Origin: Polynucleobacter sp. JS-JIR-II-50
Lineage (GTDB): Bacteria; Pseudomonadota; Gammaproteobacteria; Burkholderiales; Burkholderiaceae
Assembly (NCBI RefSeq): GCF_018687895.1
Contig: NZ_CP061307.1
Location: forward strand, 1,385,948 to 1,449,947
DNA length: 64,000 bases
Direction of reading: 5' to 3'
Shown one piece after another: positions 1-8,795 of this stretch. Both the position numbers and the translations under genes were made by a program. The notes under the pieces were generated by a model. The model made no database searches. It was given only the letters and a program-made list of their open reading frames with translations, and had not been told where the DNA came from. The number at the start of each line of letters is the position of its first letter. Within the stretch, counting starts at the first letter, position 1.

Positions 1-2
1 CT

Positions 3-794
3 GTCAAAGCACTTCTGCCTGCGGCCAATCAAGCTAAACGGGAAACAGTGTCAGCAAGTCACCTGACTGTTGGCTTGCAGTGTGGTGGTTCCGATGGCTT
101 TTCATCAATTACAGCCAATCCCGCACTAGGTGCCGCGATTGATATTTTGTCCCGTCATGGGGGCACTGGCATTCTTTCAGAAACACCAGAGATTTATGGT
201 GTGGAACACACCCTTACCCGCCGCGCCGTTAGTAAAGAAGTGGGTGAAAAACTCATTAAGCGAATTCGCTGGTGGAAGGATGAATACTCTGTTGGTAGGG
301 ATGTGCAAATTAACGGGCAAGTTAGTCCCGGTAATCAAATTGGTGGTTTGGCCAATATTTTTGAGAAGTCCCTAGGCTCCTCCATGAAGGGTGGCACCGG
401 CCCTCTCATGGAGGTCTATAAGTATGCAGAGCCCGTGAGCACTAAAGGCTTTGTATTTATGGATACCCCGGGATTTGATCCTGTATCTGCCACCGGCCAG
501 ATTGCTGGAGGCGCTAATCTCATTGCCTTCACTACAGGCCGTGGATCCATGTTCGGCTCTAAGCCTGCGCCCTGCATCAAGCTAGCCACTAACACCCCAA
601 TGTATCAACGCCTCACCGAGGATATGGATATTAATTGCGGCGAGATTTTGGATGGCACTGTCTCCGTTCAGGAAATGGGGCAACGGATATTTGAGTTGTT
701 TCTGCGCACCGCCTCAGGAGAGGCCTCCAAGAGTGAACTTCTTGGCCTGGGAGACTATGAATTTGTTCCCTGGCAAATTGGGGTTATGAGCTAA
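3..794 (+). CDS. UxaA/GarD-family sugar-acid dehydratase, C-terminal part (5' truncated by window)
   Basis: The frame is open to the left edge, so the N-terminus lies outside the window; 263 residues remain. The visible part matches the large C-terminal domain of the altronate/galactarate dehydratase family: GLQCGGSDGFSS near its start, the ETPEIYG and GGANLIAFTTGRGS segments, and a tail ending in FVPWQIGVMS. Family members dehydrate hexonic or hexaric acids to 2-keto-3-deoxy acids in the cytoplasm. Which sugar acid is used cannot be read from this fragment, and no other sugar-acid genes are visible downstream. It ends 61 bp before cbpA with no clear terminator. Confidence 0.85.
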   Translation, partial: VKALLPAANQAKRETVSASHLTVGLQCGGSDGFSSITANPALGAAIDILSRHGGTGILSETPEIYGVEHTLTRRAVSKEVGEKLIKRIRWWKDEYSVGRDVQINGQVSPGNQIGGLANIFEKSLGSSMKGGTGPLMEVYKYAEPVSTKGFVFMDTPGFDPVSATGQIAGGANLIAFTTGRGSMFGSKPAPCIKLATNTPMYQRLTEDMDINCGEILDGTVSVQEMGQRIFELFLRTASGEASKSELLGLGDYEFVPWQIGVMS

Positions 795-855
795 TAGAAC
801 TGTAGAATTAATCGTATTAGCTCAACCCAGACAGAAACCGGACTGAAATAGGCTT

Positions 856-1836
856 ATGAAATTTAAGGATTACTACGAAACGCTCGGTGTTGCTCGCGGC
901 GCCACTGAATCTGAGATTAAATCAGCCTATCGCAAGATGGTGCGCAAGTTCCATCCCGATGTCAATAAAGAGCCTGGTGCTGAAGAGCAGTTCAAGCAAA
1001 TCGGCGAAGCTTATGCCGTTTTAAAGGACACTGAGAAACGTGCCGCCTATGATCGCTTTGGCGAGAACTGGAAAAACGGTCAAGACTTCACCCCTCCCCC
1101 AAATTGGAATGAAGGCTTTGAATATTCTGATGACAGTTTTGGTGGTGGTCATCCAGGTTATGGTGGTGGCTTTGAAGGTGATCAAAGTGAGTTCTTTGAA
1201 TCTCTGTTCGGTCGCGGCAAACATCGCCAAGGTGGTCGTGGTGGCAATCCTCGCCAGGGTATGAATTTCAAAGGCCAAGATCATCACGCCAAAATTTTGA
1301 TTGATCTCGCTGATGCATATAACGGAGCTAAGCGCACTATTGCATTGCATATGCCCGTGCAAGATGCAAGCGGCCACGTCAGCACCCAAGAACGCAAGCT
1401 AGACGTCAGCGTCCCTAAAGGCATTAAGGCTGGCCAAAATCTGCGACTCTCTGGACAAGGTGGCCCTGGTGTTGGCGAGGGCCCTGCTGGTGACCTCTAT
1501 CTCGAAATTGAATTTCATCCTAACCCTATTTATCGCGTAGACGGAAAAGATGTCTTCATAGACATTCCTTTGACCCCATGGGAGGCAGCACTGGGCACTA
1601 CTGTCAACGTCCCCACTCCCGCAGGCAACACTTTAGAATTAAAGATCCCTGCAGGAACTGTTGCTGGTCGTAAGATGCGCCTCAAAGGCAAAGGCATACC
1701 AAGCTCAGAGCCAGGTGATTTATATGTGGTGCCCTCTATCGCCCTACCACCTGCCGACACTGAATCACAAAAAGAAGCCTATCAAACATTTGCAAAGGCT
1801 TTTGATTTCAATCCTAGATCTCACTTGAAGGGATGA
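856..1836 (+). CDS. cbpA: DnaJ-type co-chaperone, curved-DNA-binding protein CbpA
   Basis: 326 residues. An N-terminal J domain (about residues 5-70) carries the HPD tripeptide in KFHPDVNKE that stimulates DnaK ATPase. A Gly/Phe-rich linker (about 95-140) and the two-lobed DnaJ C-terminal substrate domain (about 145-315) follow. The CxxCxGxG zinc-finger repeats of true DnaJ are absent, so it is a type II/CbpA protein. In the family it acts as a DnaK co-chaperone and a stationary-phase nucleoid protein. It overlaps the next gene by ATGA, so its modulator CbpM is translationally coupled. Confidence 0.9.
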   Translation: MKFKDYYETLGVARGATESEIKSAYRKMVRKFHPDVNKEPGAEEQFKQIGEAYAVLKDTEKRAAYDRFGENWKNGQDFTPPPNWNEGFEYSDDSFGGGHPGYGGGFEGDQSEFFESLFGRGKHRQGGRGGNPRQGMNFKGQDHHAKILIDLADAYNGAKRTIALHMPVQDASGHVSTQERKLDVSVPKGIKAGQNLRLSGQGGPGVGEGPAGDLYLEIEFHPNPIYRVDGKDVFIDIPLTPWEAALGTTVNVPTPAGNTLELKIPAGTVAGRKMRLKGKGIPSSEPGDLYVVPSIALPPADTESQKEAYQTFAKAFDFNPRSHLKG

Positions 1837-2150
1837 TGAATATGAAACAAACCAATATCACTTGGATCGAGGGTGCCGTTGTAGAGAATGAGGTGCACAT
1901 GACGATTGTTGAGCTCGCTCATGCATCGCGCACACCAGAAGATCTCATCATGACTTGGGTATCGGAAGGCGTCTTAAGTCCAGCTGGTTCATCACCTCAA
2001 GATTGGCGCTTTAGTGGCGACTCTTTGCGAAGAGCAAAAACCGCGGCACACCTCACCCATGATCTCGAGTTGAATGTGCCTGGGGTTGCCTTGGCGCTAG
2101 ACCTGCTTGATGAAATCGCCCAGTTGCGCGCTCGTTTACCGCGCGACTAG
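1833..2150 (+). CDS. cbpM: Chaperone modulator CbpM
   Basis: 105 residues, starting inside the stop codon of cbpA (ATGA overlap). Small MerR-like helix-turn-helix fold protein with the CbpM pattern: a central segment about DLIMTWVSEGVLSP and a C-terminal helix ending in LLDEIAQLRARL. Known CbpM binds the J domain of CbpA and blocks its DnaK interaction. Position directly behind cbpA is the main support, together with the pattern. The Met codons at 1833, 1836 and 1842 are all possible starts; the first gives the coupled overlap. It is convergent with uup, 9 bp away. Confidence 0.85.
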   Translation: MMNMKQTNITWIEGAVVENEVHMTIVELAHASRTPEDLIMTWVSEGVLSPAGSSPQDWRFSGDSLRRAKTAAHLTHDLELNVPGVALALDLLDEIAQLRARLPRD

Positions 2151-2159
2151 GCTGTACCA

Positions 2160-4094
2160 CTAAGACTCTGAACGACTTAGAAGCTGTTCCCAGCGCTGTA
2201 GCTTTTGATCTAAGTCAGCAGTGATTTCACTGAGTCGAGCTTGCATGCTCGCCGCCAACTCCGGTTCATTTTTATAAAGATCGGGGTTACTCATTGCAAT
2301 GCCAATGTCGGCCTGCTCTGTTTCTAATGTCTCGATCTGTAATGGTAAAACTTCTAGCTCTTGGCGCTCTTTGCCATTGAGTTTCTGAACTCCACTTTTA
2401 GCTACAGGCTTAACTTCTGTCTTAACTTCTACCTTTGCCTCTGCTTTGACCTCAAGCTTATCTACAGATTTTGTGTTGGCATTGCCATTGGCAGCACGAA
2501 TTTTGTCTGAGCGCGCTTTTTGAATTTTCCAATCCTCGTAACCACCCTCATATTCACGCCAAAAGCCATCGCCTTCGTTGGCAATAATGCTGGTGACCAC
2601 GTTATCCAAGAAGTAACGATCATGGCTTACCAAAAAGACCGTGCCCTTATAGTCTTGCAAAAGTTGCTCAAGCAAATCCAAAGTATCAATATCTAAGTCG
2701 TTCGTTGGCTCATCCAAGACCAAGACGTTTGCAGGCCGCGCAAATAGGCGCGCCAGTAATAAGCGATTACGTTCGCCGCCCGACAAAGTGCTTACCGGGG
2801 AATTAGTTCTCTCAGGCGCAAATAAGAAATCACTTAGGTAACTCTTAACGTGCTTTTTATTGCCATTGATTTCAATCCACTCACTACCTGGGCTAATGTA
2901 ATCTTCCAAAGAGGCATTCAGATCTAAACCTTCACGCATTTGGTCAAAGTAAGCAACCTCAATACGCGTACCCATAGTCGCAGTACCGGAGTCTGGCGCA
3001 ATAGTTCCCAAAATCAATTTCAGTAAAGTTGTTTTACCAGCGCCATTAGGACCCAGTAAACCCACCTTATCACCGCGCAAAATCGTTGCCGTGAAATCCT
3101 TCACAATCGGACGATCATAGGTTTTGCTGACGTTTTGAAGATCAGCCACAATCTTGCCGCTACGGTCTCCAGCAGAAACAGCTAGCTTCACCTGCCCCAT
3201 CGCATCTCTGCGTTCAGCACGGCTACTTCGTAAATTTTCCAAGCGAGCAATTCTGGCAACGCTTCGAGTGCGGCGTGCCTCAACCCCTTTACGAATCCAA
3301 ACCTCTTCTTGCGCCAATAATTTATCGGCGCGAGCATTGGCCAAGGATTCAGAGTTCAATTCTTGTTCTTTTAAAACTTCATATTGCGTAAAGTTGCCAG
3401 GATAGCTGCGCAAAATACCGCGGTCTAGTTCGACAATCTGAGTGCAGACGTTATCCAAGAATGCACGATCATGGGTAATCAAAATCACTGAGCCTTGATA
3501 CTCCTTAAGGAGTTCTTCCAGCCAAGCAATCGAATCTAAATCCAAATGGTTGGTTGGCTCATCAAGCAGCAACACCTCAGGCATCTCGACTAATGCACGC
3601 GCTAGGGCAACCCGTTTCTTGGTGCCGCCTGAAAGCGTATTGATTTTGAGATCAGCTTCTAAGTGCAAACGATCCAATGTTTCATGGACTCGTTGCTCCC
3701 AATTCCAGCCGCTCAAAGCCTCTAATTGCGATTGCACCTCGTCGAGGCGATCATGGGAGGCATCATCCCACTCGCCAACGCTGAGGGCCTCGTATTCCTC
3801 CCGCAAGGCTTTTGCTTGAGCAACGCCTTTGGATACCGCTTCGAAGATAGTCTCTTCCGCCTCAAATATAGGCTCTTGGGGGACATAAGCAATTCTGAGG
3901 CCTTGCTGATATTGCAACAGGCCATCATCCATTTTTTCTATGCCGGCCAATATCTTCAACAAGGAAGATTTACCAGTGCCATTGCGGCCAATTAAGCCAA
4001 CACGTTCACCAGATTCCAGTGAAAAAGCAGTGTTTGCGAGGAGGTCAACGTGGCCAAAAGCCAGTTTTGCATCAGTGAGTACGATTAAAGCCAT
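2160..4094 (-). CDS. uup: ABC-F ATPase Uup
   Basis: 644 residues, soluble, with two ABC ATPase domains and no membrane segments. Domain 1 has Walker A GRNGTGKSS and signature LSGGTKKR; domain 2 has GPNGAGKTT and LSGGERNR. Both have Walker B followed by DEPTN(H/D)LD, typical of ABC-F. A linker with many Arg/Glu separates the domains, and a Lys/Glu/Val-rich stretch (about 545-580) leads to a C-terminal coiled coil (about 580-640), the hallmark of Uup. ABC-F proteins act on ribosomes; Uup is also tied to precise excision of transposons and DNA branch binding. The start at 4094 gives the usual MALIVLTDAKLAFG beginning. Confidence 0.9.
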   Translation of the reverse strand: MALIVLTDAKLAFGHVDLLANTAFSLESGERVGLIGRNGTGKSSLLKILAGIEKMDDGLLQYQQGLRIAYVPQEPIFEAEETIFEAVSKGVAQAKALREEYEALSVGEWDDASHDRLDEVQSQLEALSGWNWEQRVHETLDRLHLEADLKINTLSGGTKKRVALARALVEMPEVLLLDEPTNHLDLDSIAWLEELLKEYQGSVILITHDRAFLDNVCTQIVELDRGILRSYPGNFTQYEVLKEQELNSESLANARADKLLAQEEVWIRKGVEARRTRSVARIARLENLRSSRAERRDAMGQVKLAVSAGDRSGKIVADLQNVSKTYDRPIVKDFTATILRGDKVGLLGPNGAGKTTLLKLILGTIAPDSGTATMGTRIEVAYFDQMREGLDLNASLEDYISPGSEWIEINGNKKHVKSYLSDFLFAPERTNSPVSTLSGGERNRLLLARLFARPANVLVLDEPTNDLDIDTLDLLEQLLQDYKGTVFLVSHDRYFLDNVVTSIIANEGDGFWREYEGGYEDWKIQKARSDKIRAANGNANTKSVDKLEVKAEAKVEVKTEVKPVAKSGVQKLNGKERQELEVLPLQIETLETEQADIGIAMSNPDLYKNEPELAASMQARLSEITADLDQKLQRWEQLLSRSES

Positions 4095-4161
4095 GGCGAC
4101 ATTATCGTCACTTCCCTAAAAGGGGAGATATTTCCTCTTATTTCTGCGAGACTAGCTACTT

Positions 4162-4758
4162 ATGGTCTGTAAATTAACCCCCTCTGCGCCCCGCCTGATC
4201 CTCTTTGCGGGACATGCCGGCACTGGAAAGTCGACTTTAGCCGAAAAGGCTCTGCCTCTGATTATTGAGAAAACTGGAGAAGATTTTTTCTTTTTAGATA
4301 AAGACACTGTATATGGCGCCTTCAGTGCCCATGTTATGGAGCTCACTACCCAGAACCCCAATGACCGTGACAGCCCCTTCTACCTTGAGAACCTGCGTGA
4401 TTGGGAGTATCAAGGTCTGATTGACATAGCCAGGGAGAATTTGCTTTTGGGAGTGAATGTCATTTTAATAGGCCCATTCTCGAAGGAGATACAGAGCGGC
4501 AAAATGTTTGACGCGCGGAAACTGGGGGTGCCCCCACAGACCTCTATTCAGGTTGCTTGGATTGACCTAGAGGAGTCTGAAGCCAAAAAGCGGATGGAGA
4601 AACGAGCTGACCCAAGAGACGAATGGAAGCTTGCTCACTGGGATCAATATGCTAAGCGGAGAATAGAGCCTCCAGACCACACTACATTGCATCGGTTTAA
4701 TAATTTCGCATTTAATGAAGAGGCGTTTGAAAAACTCATTGATGACTTATCTCGGTAA
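4162..4758 (+). CDS. AAA-family P-loop ATPase/kinase of unknown substrate
   Basis: 198 residues. A Walker A motif GHAGTGKST lies at about residues 16-24, followed by a possible acidic motif FLDKDTVY (about 49-56). The C-terminal half has an EAKKRMEKRADPRDEWK stretch resembling the lid/Arg region of small P-loop kinases that phosphorylate small molecules. I cannot assign a substrate. It stands alone: divergent from uup (67 bp) and convergent with ompW, whose terminator follows directly. No strong ribosome site is seen before the ATG at 4162. Alternatives are an antibiotic phosphotransferase-like or zeta-like kinase; no antitoxin is next to it. Confidence 0.6.
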   Translation: MVCKLTPSAPRLILFAGHAGTGKSTLAEKALPLIIEKTGEDFFFLDKDTVYGAFSAHVMELTTQNPNDRDSPFYLENLRDWEYQGLIDIARENLLLGVNVILIGPFSKEIQSGKMFDARKLGVPPQTSIQVAWIDLEESEAKKRMEKRADPRDEWKLAHWDQYAKRRIEPPDHTTLHRFNNFAFNEEAFEKLIDDLSR

Positions 4759-4767
4759 ATTGGAGAC

Positions 4768-4797
4768 AAAAAAAGTAGAGCCCCCAAAGGAGCTCTA
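4768..4797 (-). terminator. Intrinsic terminator of ompW
   Basis: Read on the minus strand, a 6-bp stem TAGAGC/GCTCTA (4792-4797 with 4776-4781) with a G/C-rich inner loop is followed by seven T residues (4768-4774). It lies 25 bp past the ompW stop codon. Confidence 0.8.
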
Positions 4798-4821
4798 TCT
4801 CAAGACCTAAGAACTGAATTC

Positions 4822-5457
4822 TTAGAACTTGTAAGTTACGCCAACAGCCGGCATCCAAGGATTTAATGTCAACTTGCCAGATGCACCGGCAAGCGCTCCG
4901 CTACCAGTTACATTGGTACTCATAGTTGCATATTTCACGTCAACGTTTAAACCCCAATTTTTATCCAACATGTAATCCATGCCAACTTGACCAACAAAAC
5001 CAAAGCTTGACTGATCAACTTGTACCTGATTTCCAAGCGCAGGGAAATTTTGACGATTTCCAAAGATGGTGTAATTGATACCAGCGCCAACATAAGGTTT
5101 AAAAGCACCTAAATCAGTAAAGTGGTACTGGGCTAAAAGCGATGGCGGCAAAGCTGAAATCTTACCGGCGTTGGCATTACCTGGGCCATAAGTAATATTC
5201 ACCTGTTGCGGCCATGTCAATACCAATTCAGCTGCAATATTTTTTGTGAAAAAGTAAGAAACATCAAACTCAGGAATAACTTGATTTTTAGCTTTTACGT
5301 TTGCGGCTTGAACCAAGCCAGACTGTCCATTTTGCCAAAGCAGATCCACCGCGCGTACACGCACCATCCAAGGATTCTCTTGTGCTTGCGCCTGAGCCGC
5401 GATTGGGGCTAAGGATGCTACTGCAGCCATTGCTGCTACGAGTGACTTAATACGCAT
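4822..5457 (-). CDS. ompW: OmpW-family outer membrane protein
   Basis: 211 residues with the start at 5457, chosen because AGGGAAACC lies 4-13 nt before that ATG and the next residues form a signal peptide (MRIKSL... to AAQAQA). The mature protein is an eight-stranded barrel of the OmpW type: alternating hydrophobic strands, the NPWMVRVRAVDLLWQNG beginning, a KPYVGAGINYTIF strand, and a C-terminal ...VGVTYKF ending in Phe. OmpW proteins let small hydrophobic compounds into the outer membrane. Two perfect FNR-type boxes lie upstream (5523-5536, 5595-5608), suggesting oxygen control as known for ompW in enterics. A terminator follows. Confidence 0.88.
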   Translation of the reverse strand: MRIKSLVAAMAAVASLAPIAAQAQAQENPWMVRVRAVDLLWQNGQSGLVQAANVKAKNQVIPEFDVSYFFTKNIAAELVLTWPQQVNITYGPGNANAGKISALPPSLLAQYHFTDLGAFKPYVGAGINYTIFGNRQNFPALGNQVQVDQSSFGFVGQVGMDYMLDKNWGLNVDVKYATMSTNVTGSGALAGASGKLTLNPWMPAVGVTYKF

Positions 5458-5522
5458 GATGGTTTCCCTTTTTGTTATCAATTTCGATGAAATCATTTTC
5501 GAATTGATGAAGGGGGTGCAAT

Positions 5523-5536
5523 TTGATGTAAATCAA
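5523..5536. promoter_or_regulatory. FNR-type box proximal to ompW
   Basis: Perfect TTGAT-N4-ATCAA, and the dyad extends to 9 bp on each side (5519-5527 with 5532-5540). Its centre is 72 bp upstream of the ompW ATG, a place that would suit activation with a start site about 31 nt before the ATG. No strong -10 is visible, so the promoter itself is inferred. Confidence 0.75.
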
Positions 5537-5594
5537 ATTGACTGAGGCTAGAGATTTTTTATTGGTTAAAAAGCAACAGAGTTTTTGGGCTTAT

Positions 5595-5608
5595 TTGATC
5601 TAGATCAA
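5595..5608. promoter_or_regulatory. Second, distal FNR-type box upstream of ompW
   Basis: A second perfect TTGAT-N4-ATCAA (central ctag), dyad 5593-5610, centred 72 bp from the first box and only 19 bp beyond the hemN stop codon. Since hemN is read toward ompW, both boxes are upstream of ompW and downstream of hemN. Confidence 0.7.
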
Positions 5609-5626
5609 ATTACCTCTGACTTACCC

Positions 5627-7042
5627 TTACAGAACCTTTGAATAAGTGCCTTTTGCCTGAGATTCCCGGAGGTGACGATCAAAAGTCATGGCCACTCGTC
5701 TAGCCAGGAGACGACCCTTTGGAGGAACTAAAATACTTTCGCCTTTCCAATTGAGAAGCCCGGCTTCCTCTAAATTCTTTAACTCTTCTATCTCAGTCTT
5801 AAAGTAGCTCAGGAAGTCAATGTGATGCGATATAGCGAACGCTTTGGTATCTAAGGCAAATTGGCACATCAACTCACCGATGAGTTCACGGCGTAAAAGA
5901 TCGTCTTTATCGAGCTGCAAACCACGCAGCACTGGTAGATGACTGTTATCGAGGGCTTCATAGTATTCGTCTAATGTACGCACGTTTTGCGAGTAGCAAT
6001 CATCCACTTTTCCGATGGAGGAAATTCCGAATGCTAGAAGATCGCATTCTGCCTGGGTGGAGTAACCCTGAAAATTGCGATGAAGCTTACCTTCCTTTTG
6101 GGCGATAGCCAATTCATCGTCAGGCTTAGCAAAATGATCCATGCCAATAAAGATATAGCCAGCCTCACCTAAACGCGTAATAGTATTAGAGAGAATATCC
6201 AACTTATCTGCCGCTGGCGGCAAATCAGTCTCAGCAATACGGCGCTGCGGCTTAAAGATATGCGGCAAGTGTGCGTAGTTATAAACAGAAAGACGATCCG
6301 GATTCATTGCCAATACTGCATCGACTGTTTCCTTGAAAGTCTCTGGCGTTTGCTTAGGCAGACCATAGATCAAGTCAACGCTTCTGGATTTGAATCCATA
6401 CTTCCTAGACCAATCCATGACTGCCTGAGTCTCTTCAATCGTTTGTACGCGATGAACAGCCTCTTGAACTGCCAAGTTGAAATCCTGCACACCCAAGCTA
6501 ATGCGGTTAAAGCCCAGATCAGCCAAGAGCGCAATATCCTCCTCTGCAACACGGCGCGGATCAATCTCAATCGAATACTCACCACCAGGCAGCAGCTCAA
6601 AATGCTCGCGAGTGTGCTGCATCAACTCAGTCATCTCTTCATGCGATAGAAAAGTGGGGGTACCACCACCCCAATGCAATTGCGTTACCGGAATCTTTTT
6701 CTGAGAGCCCATGGCTTTAGTAACCATGGCCATTTCTTTAGCGAGATACTTGATGTATTTAGCGCTACGTCCATGATCCTTCGTGATGATCTTGTTGCAG
6801 CCACAGTAATAACAAATATTAGGACAAAATGGTAAATGGAAATATAAGGATAGCGGCTCGTTTGCTTTAGCTACCCGTTCCAATGCTCTAAGATAATCAG
6901 CCTCAGAAAAGTCACTCCGAAAACGATCGGCGCTTGGATAAGAGGTATAGCGTGGTCCATTAATATCAAACCTCTTCAATAACTCCGGATGAAAAAGAAC
7001 TTCTTTTTCTTCGGTCGATGAATGAGTTACTGCAGAGTTCAT
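5627..7042 (-). CDS. hemN: Oxygen-independent coproporphyrinogen III oxidase HemN
   Basis: 471 residues. Radical SAM enzyme: CPNICYYCGC supplies Cys73, Cys77, Cys80 for the [4Fe-4S] cluster and the extra HemN Cys82. GGGTP follows, and a C-terminal HemN domain (about 370-460) completes it. It converts coproporphyrinogen III to protoporphyrinogen IX without oxygen, in the cytoplasm. Length fits bacterial HemN (about 450-470). It lies 18 nt behind the FAD protein at 7061-8674 on the same strand, so the two are probably cotranscribed. No terminator is seen before the ompW promoter region. Confidence 0.93.
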   Translation of the reverse strand: MNSAVTHSSTEEKEVLFHPELLKRFDINGPRYTSYPSADRFRSDFSEADYLRALERVAKANEPLSLYFHLPFCPNICYYCGCNKIITKDHGRSAKYIKYLAKEMAMVTKAMGSQKKIPVTQLHWGGGTPTFLSHEEMTELMQHTREHFELLPGGEYSIEIDPRRVAEEDIALLADLGFNRISLGVQDFNLAVQEAVHRVQTIEETQAVMDWSRKYGFKSRSVDLIYGLPKQTPETFKETVDAVLAMNPDRLSVYNYAHLPHIFKPQRRIAETDLPPAADKLDILSNTITRLGEAGYIFIGMDHFAKPDDELAIAQKEGKLHRNFQGYSTQAECDLLAFGISSIGKVDDCYSQNVRTLDEYYEALDNSHLPVLRGLQLDKDDLLRRELIGELMCQFALDTKAFAISHHIDFLSYFKTEIEELKNLEEAGLLNWKGESILVPPKGRLLARRVAMTFDRHLRESQAKGTYSKVL

Positions 7043-7060
7043 GAGGTTCTTATGTGATAT

Positions 7061-8674
7061 TTACTTTGACAGATAGTCTAGCGCGACTGCTTCTGCTACT
7101 TTAATCCCATCAACACCTGCAGACAAGATTCCACCGGCATATCCTGCGCCCTCACCTGCTGGGTAAAGACCTTTGATATTTAGACTTTGATAGTTTGTGC
7201 CTCGAGTAATTCGTAAAGGTGAGGAAGTGCGGGTCTCCACGCCAGTTAAAACAGCATCTTTCATAGAAAAGCCTTTAATTTGCTTTTCAAAAGCAGGGAT
7301 TGCTTCACGAATGGCCTCAATGGCATAAGCGGGCAAGCTTTCCGCCAGATCCGTTAAATGAACGCCGGGCTTATATGACGGCATGACGCTACCGAACTGA
7401 GTTGAAGGCTTGCCTTCTAAAAAGTCGCCAATCAGTTGGCCTGGTGCTTCATAAGTTCTGCCGCCTAATTCAAAAGCCTTTGATTCTATAGCGCGCTGAA
7501 ACTCAATGCCTGCTAATGGACCACCAGGGTAATCATCTGGGGTAATACCAACAACAATGCCTGCATTGGCATTTCGCTCATTGCGAGAATACTGACTCAT
7601 ACCATTAGTAACCACTCGATTAGGTTCGGAGGTAGCGGCAACTACTGTGCCACCTGGACACATGCAGAAGCTATAGACTGAGCGCCCATTTTTGGCATGG
7701 TGGACTAATTTGTAATCCGCAGCACCAATTAACTCATTACCCGCATGAGGTCCCAGACGCGCCTTATCGATCAGTGATTGGGGGTGCTCAATCCGAAAGC
7801 CGACAGAAAAAGGTTTAGATTCCATGAAGACGCCGGCATGATGCAAGGCTTCAAAGGTATCCCGCGCACTGTGCCCCAAAGCCAAGATGACATGGTTGGC
7901 AGGTAAATCTTCCTGCCCTTCAATCTTGACCCCGGTAATTTGCTCATTCTCAATATCAAAGCCAATCACCTTTTGTAAGAACCGAATCTCACCACCTAAG
8001 TCAATAATTTCTTGACGCATCTTCTCCACCACACCAACTAGACGGAAAGTGCCAATATGCGGCTTAGCTACATAGGTAATTTCTGCGGGAGCGCCAGCTT
8101 TCACAAACTCATGAATAACCTTGCGTCCATAAAACTTAGGATCTTTGATCTGGCTGTACAACTTACCATCTGAAAACGTACCAGCCCCACCCTCTCCAAA
8201 TTGCACATTGGATTCTGGATTTAAAACATTCTTACGCCATAAGCCCCAAGTATCTTGAGTGCGCTCACGAACTTTTTTGCCCCGCTCAAGGACGATTGGC
8301 TTAAAACCCATTTGCGCCAAAACTAGAGCGGCAAAAATACCGCATGGGCCAAATCCAATGACTACTGGGCGCAGTGCTTTTCCAGAATCTATAGTTTCAG
8401 GGGCTTTTGCTACAAAGTGGTAGCTCGTATCAGGAGATGGTCTTACATGAATATCTCCAGAAAATTGCTTCAGAAGAACGTCTTCATGCTTTGCAGATAA
8501 GTCAACAGTGTAGATAAAAGACAGCGCAACGTTTTTTCGAGCATCGTAGCTACGCTTAAAGACCTCAAATCGAATTAAGTCTTTAGTGTCTAAATTGAGA
8601 CGCTTCAAAATCGCCTTTTCCAAAGCTTCTGGAGCATGGTCAATTGGGAGACGTAATTCAGTAATACGGATCAT
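7061..8674 (-). CDS. NAD(P)/FAD-dependent oxidoreductase (uncharacterised flavoprotein)
   Basis: 537 residues. An N-terminal domain of about 95 residues precedes a Rossmann FAD site VIGFGPCGIFAALVLAQMG (about 106-124) and a following LERGKKVRERT. Conserved GEGGAGTFSDGKL, CMCPGGTVVAA and, near the C-terminus, GLYPAGEGAGYAGGILSAG are typical of the large family of uncharacterised FAD proteins related to geranylgeranyl-reductase/HI0933-type enzymes. Function is unknown. Its coupling with hemN (18-nt gap) suggests a link to tetrapyrrole or redox metabolism, which is inference. Confidence 0.8.
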   Translation of the reverse strand: MIRITELRLPIDHAPEALEKAILKRLNLDTKDLIRFEVFKRSYDARKNVALSFIYTVDLSAKHEDVLLKQFSGDIHVRPSPDTSYHFVAKAPETIDSGKALRPVVIGFGPCGIFAALVLAQMGFKPIVLERGKKVRERTQDTWGLWRKNVLNPESNVQFGEGGAGTFSDGKLYSQIKDPKFYGRKVIHEFVKAGAPAEITYVAKPHIGTFRLVGVVEKMRQEIIDLGGEIRFLQKVIGFDIENEQITGVKIEGQEDLPANHVILALGHSARDTFEALHHAGVFMESKPFSVGFRIEHPQSLIDKARLGPHAGNELIGAADYKLVHHAKNGRSVYSFCMCPGGTVVAATSEPNRVVTNGMSQYSRNERNANAGIVVGITPDDYPGGPLAGIEFQRAIESKAFELGGRTYEAPGQLIGDFLEGKPSTQFGSVMPSYKPGVHLTDLAESLPAYAIEAIREAIPAFEKQIKGFSMKDAVLTGVETRTSSPLRITRGTNYQSLNIKGLYPAGEGAGYAGGILSAGVDGIKVAEAVALDYLSK

Positions 8675-8795
8675 GGGTTTTTACGGTACACAGTAATTTG
8701 AGGCATTTCGAGGCTCATCAGGAGTCCCAAGCCAAATAATACTGGTTATAAGCTAGCTCAGGCCAGGAGTTGGTTCATAAAGGCGATAATACGTC

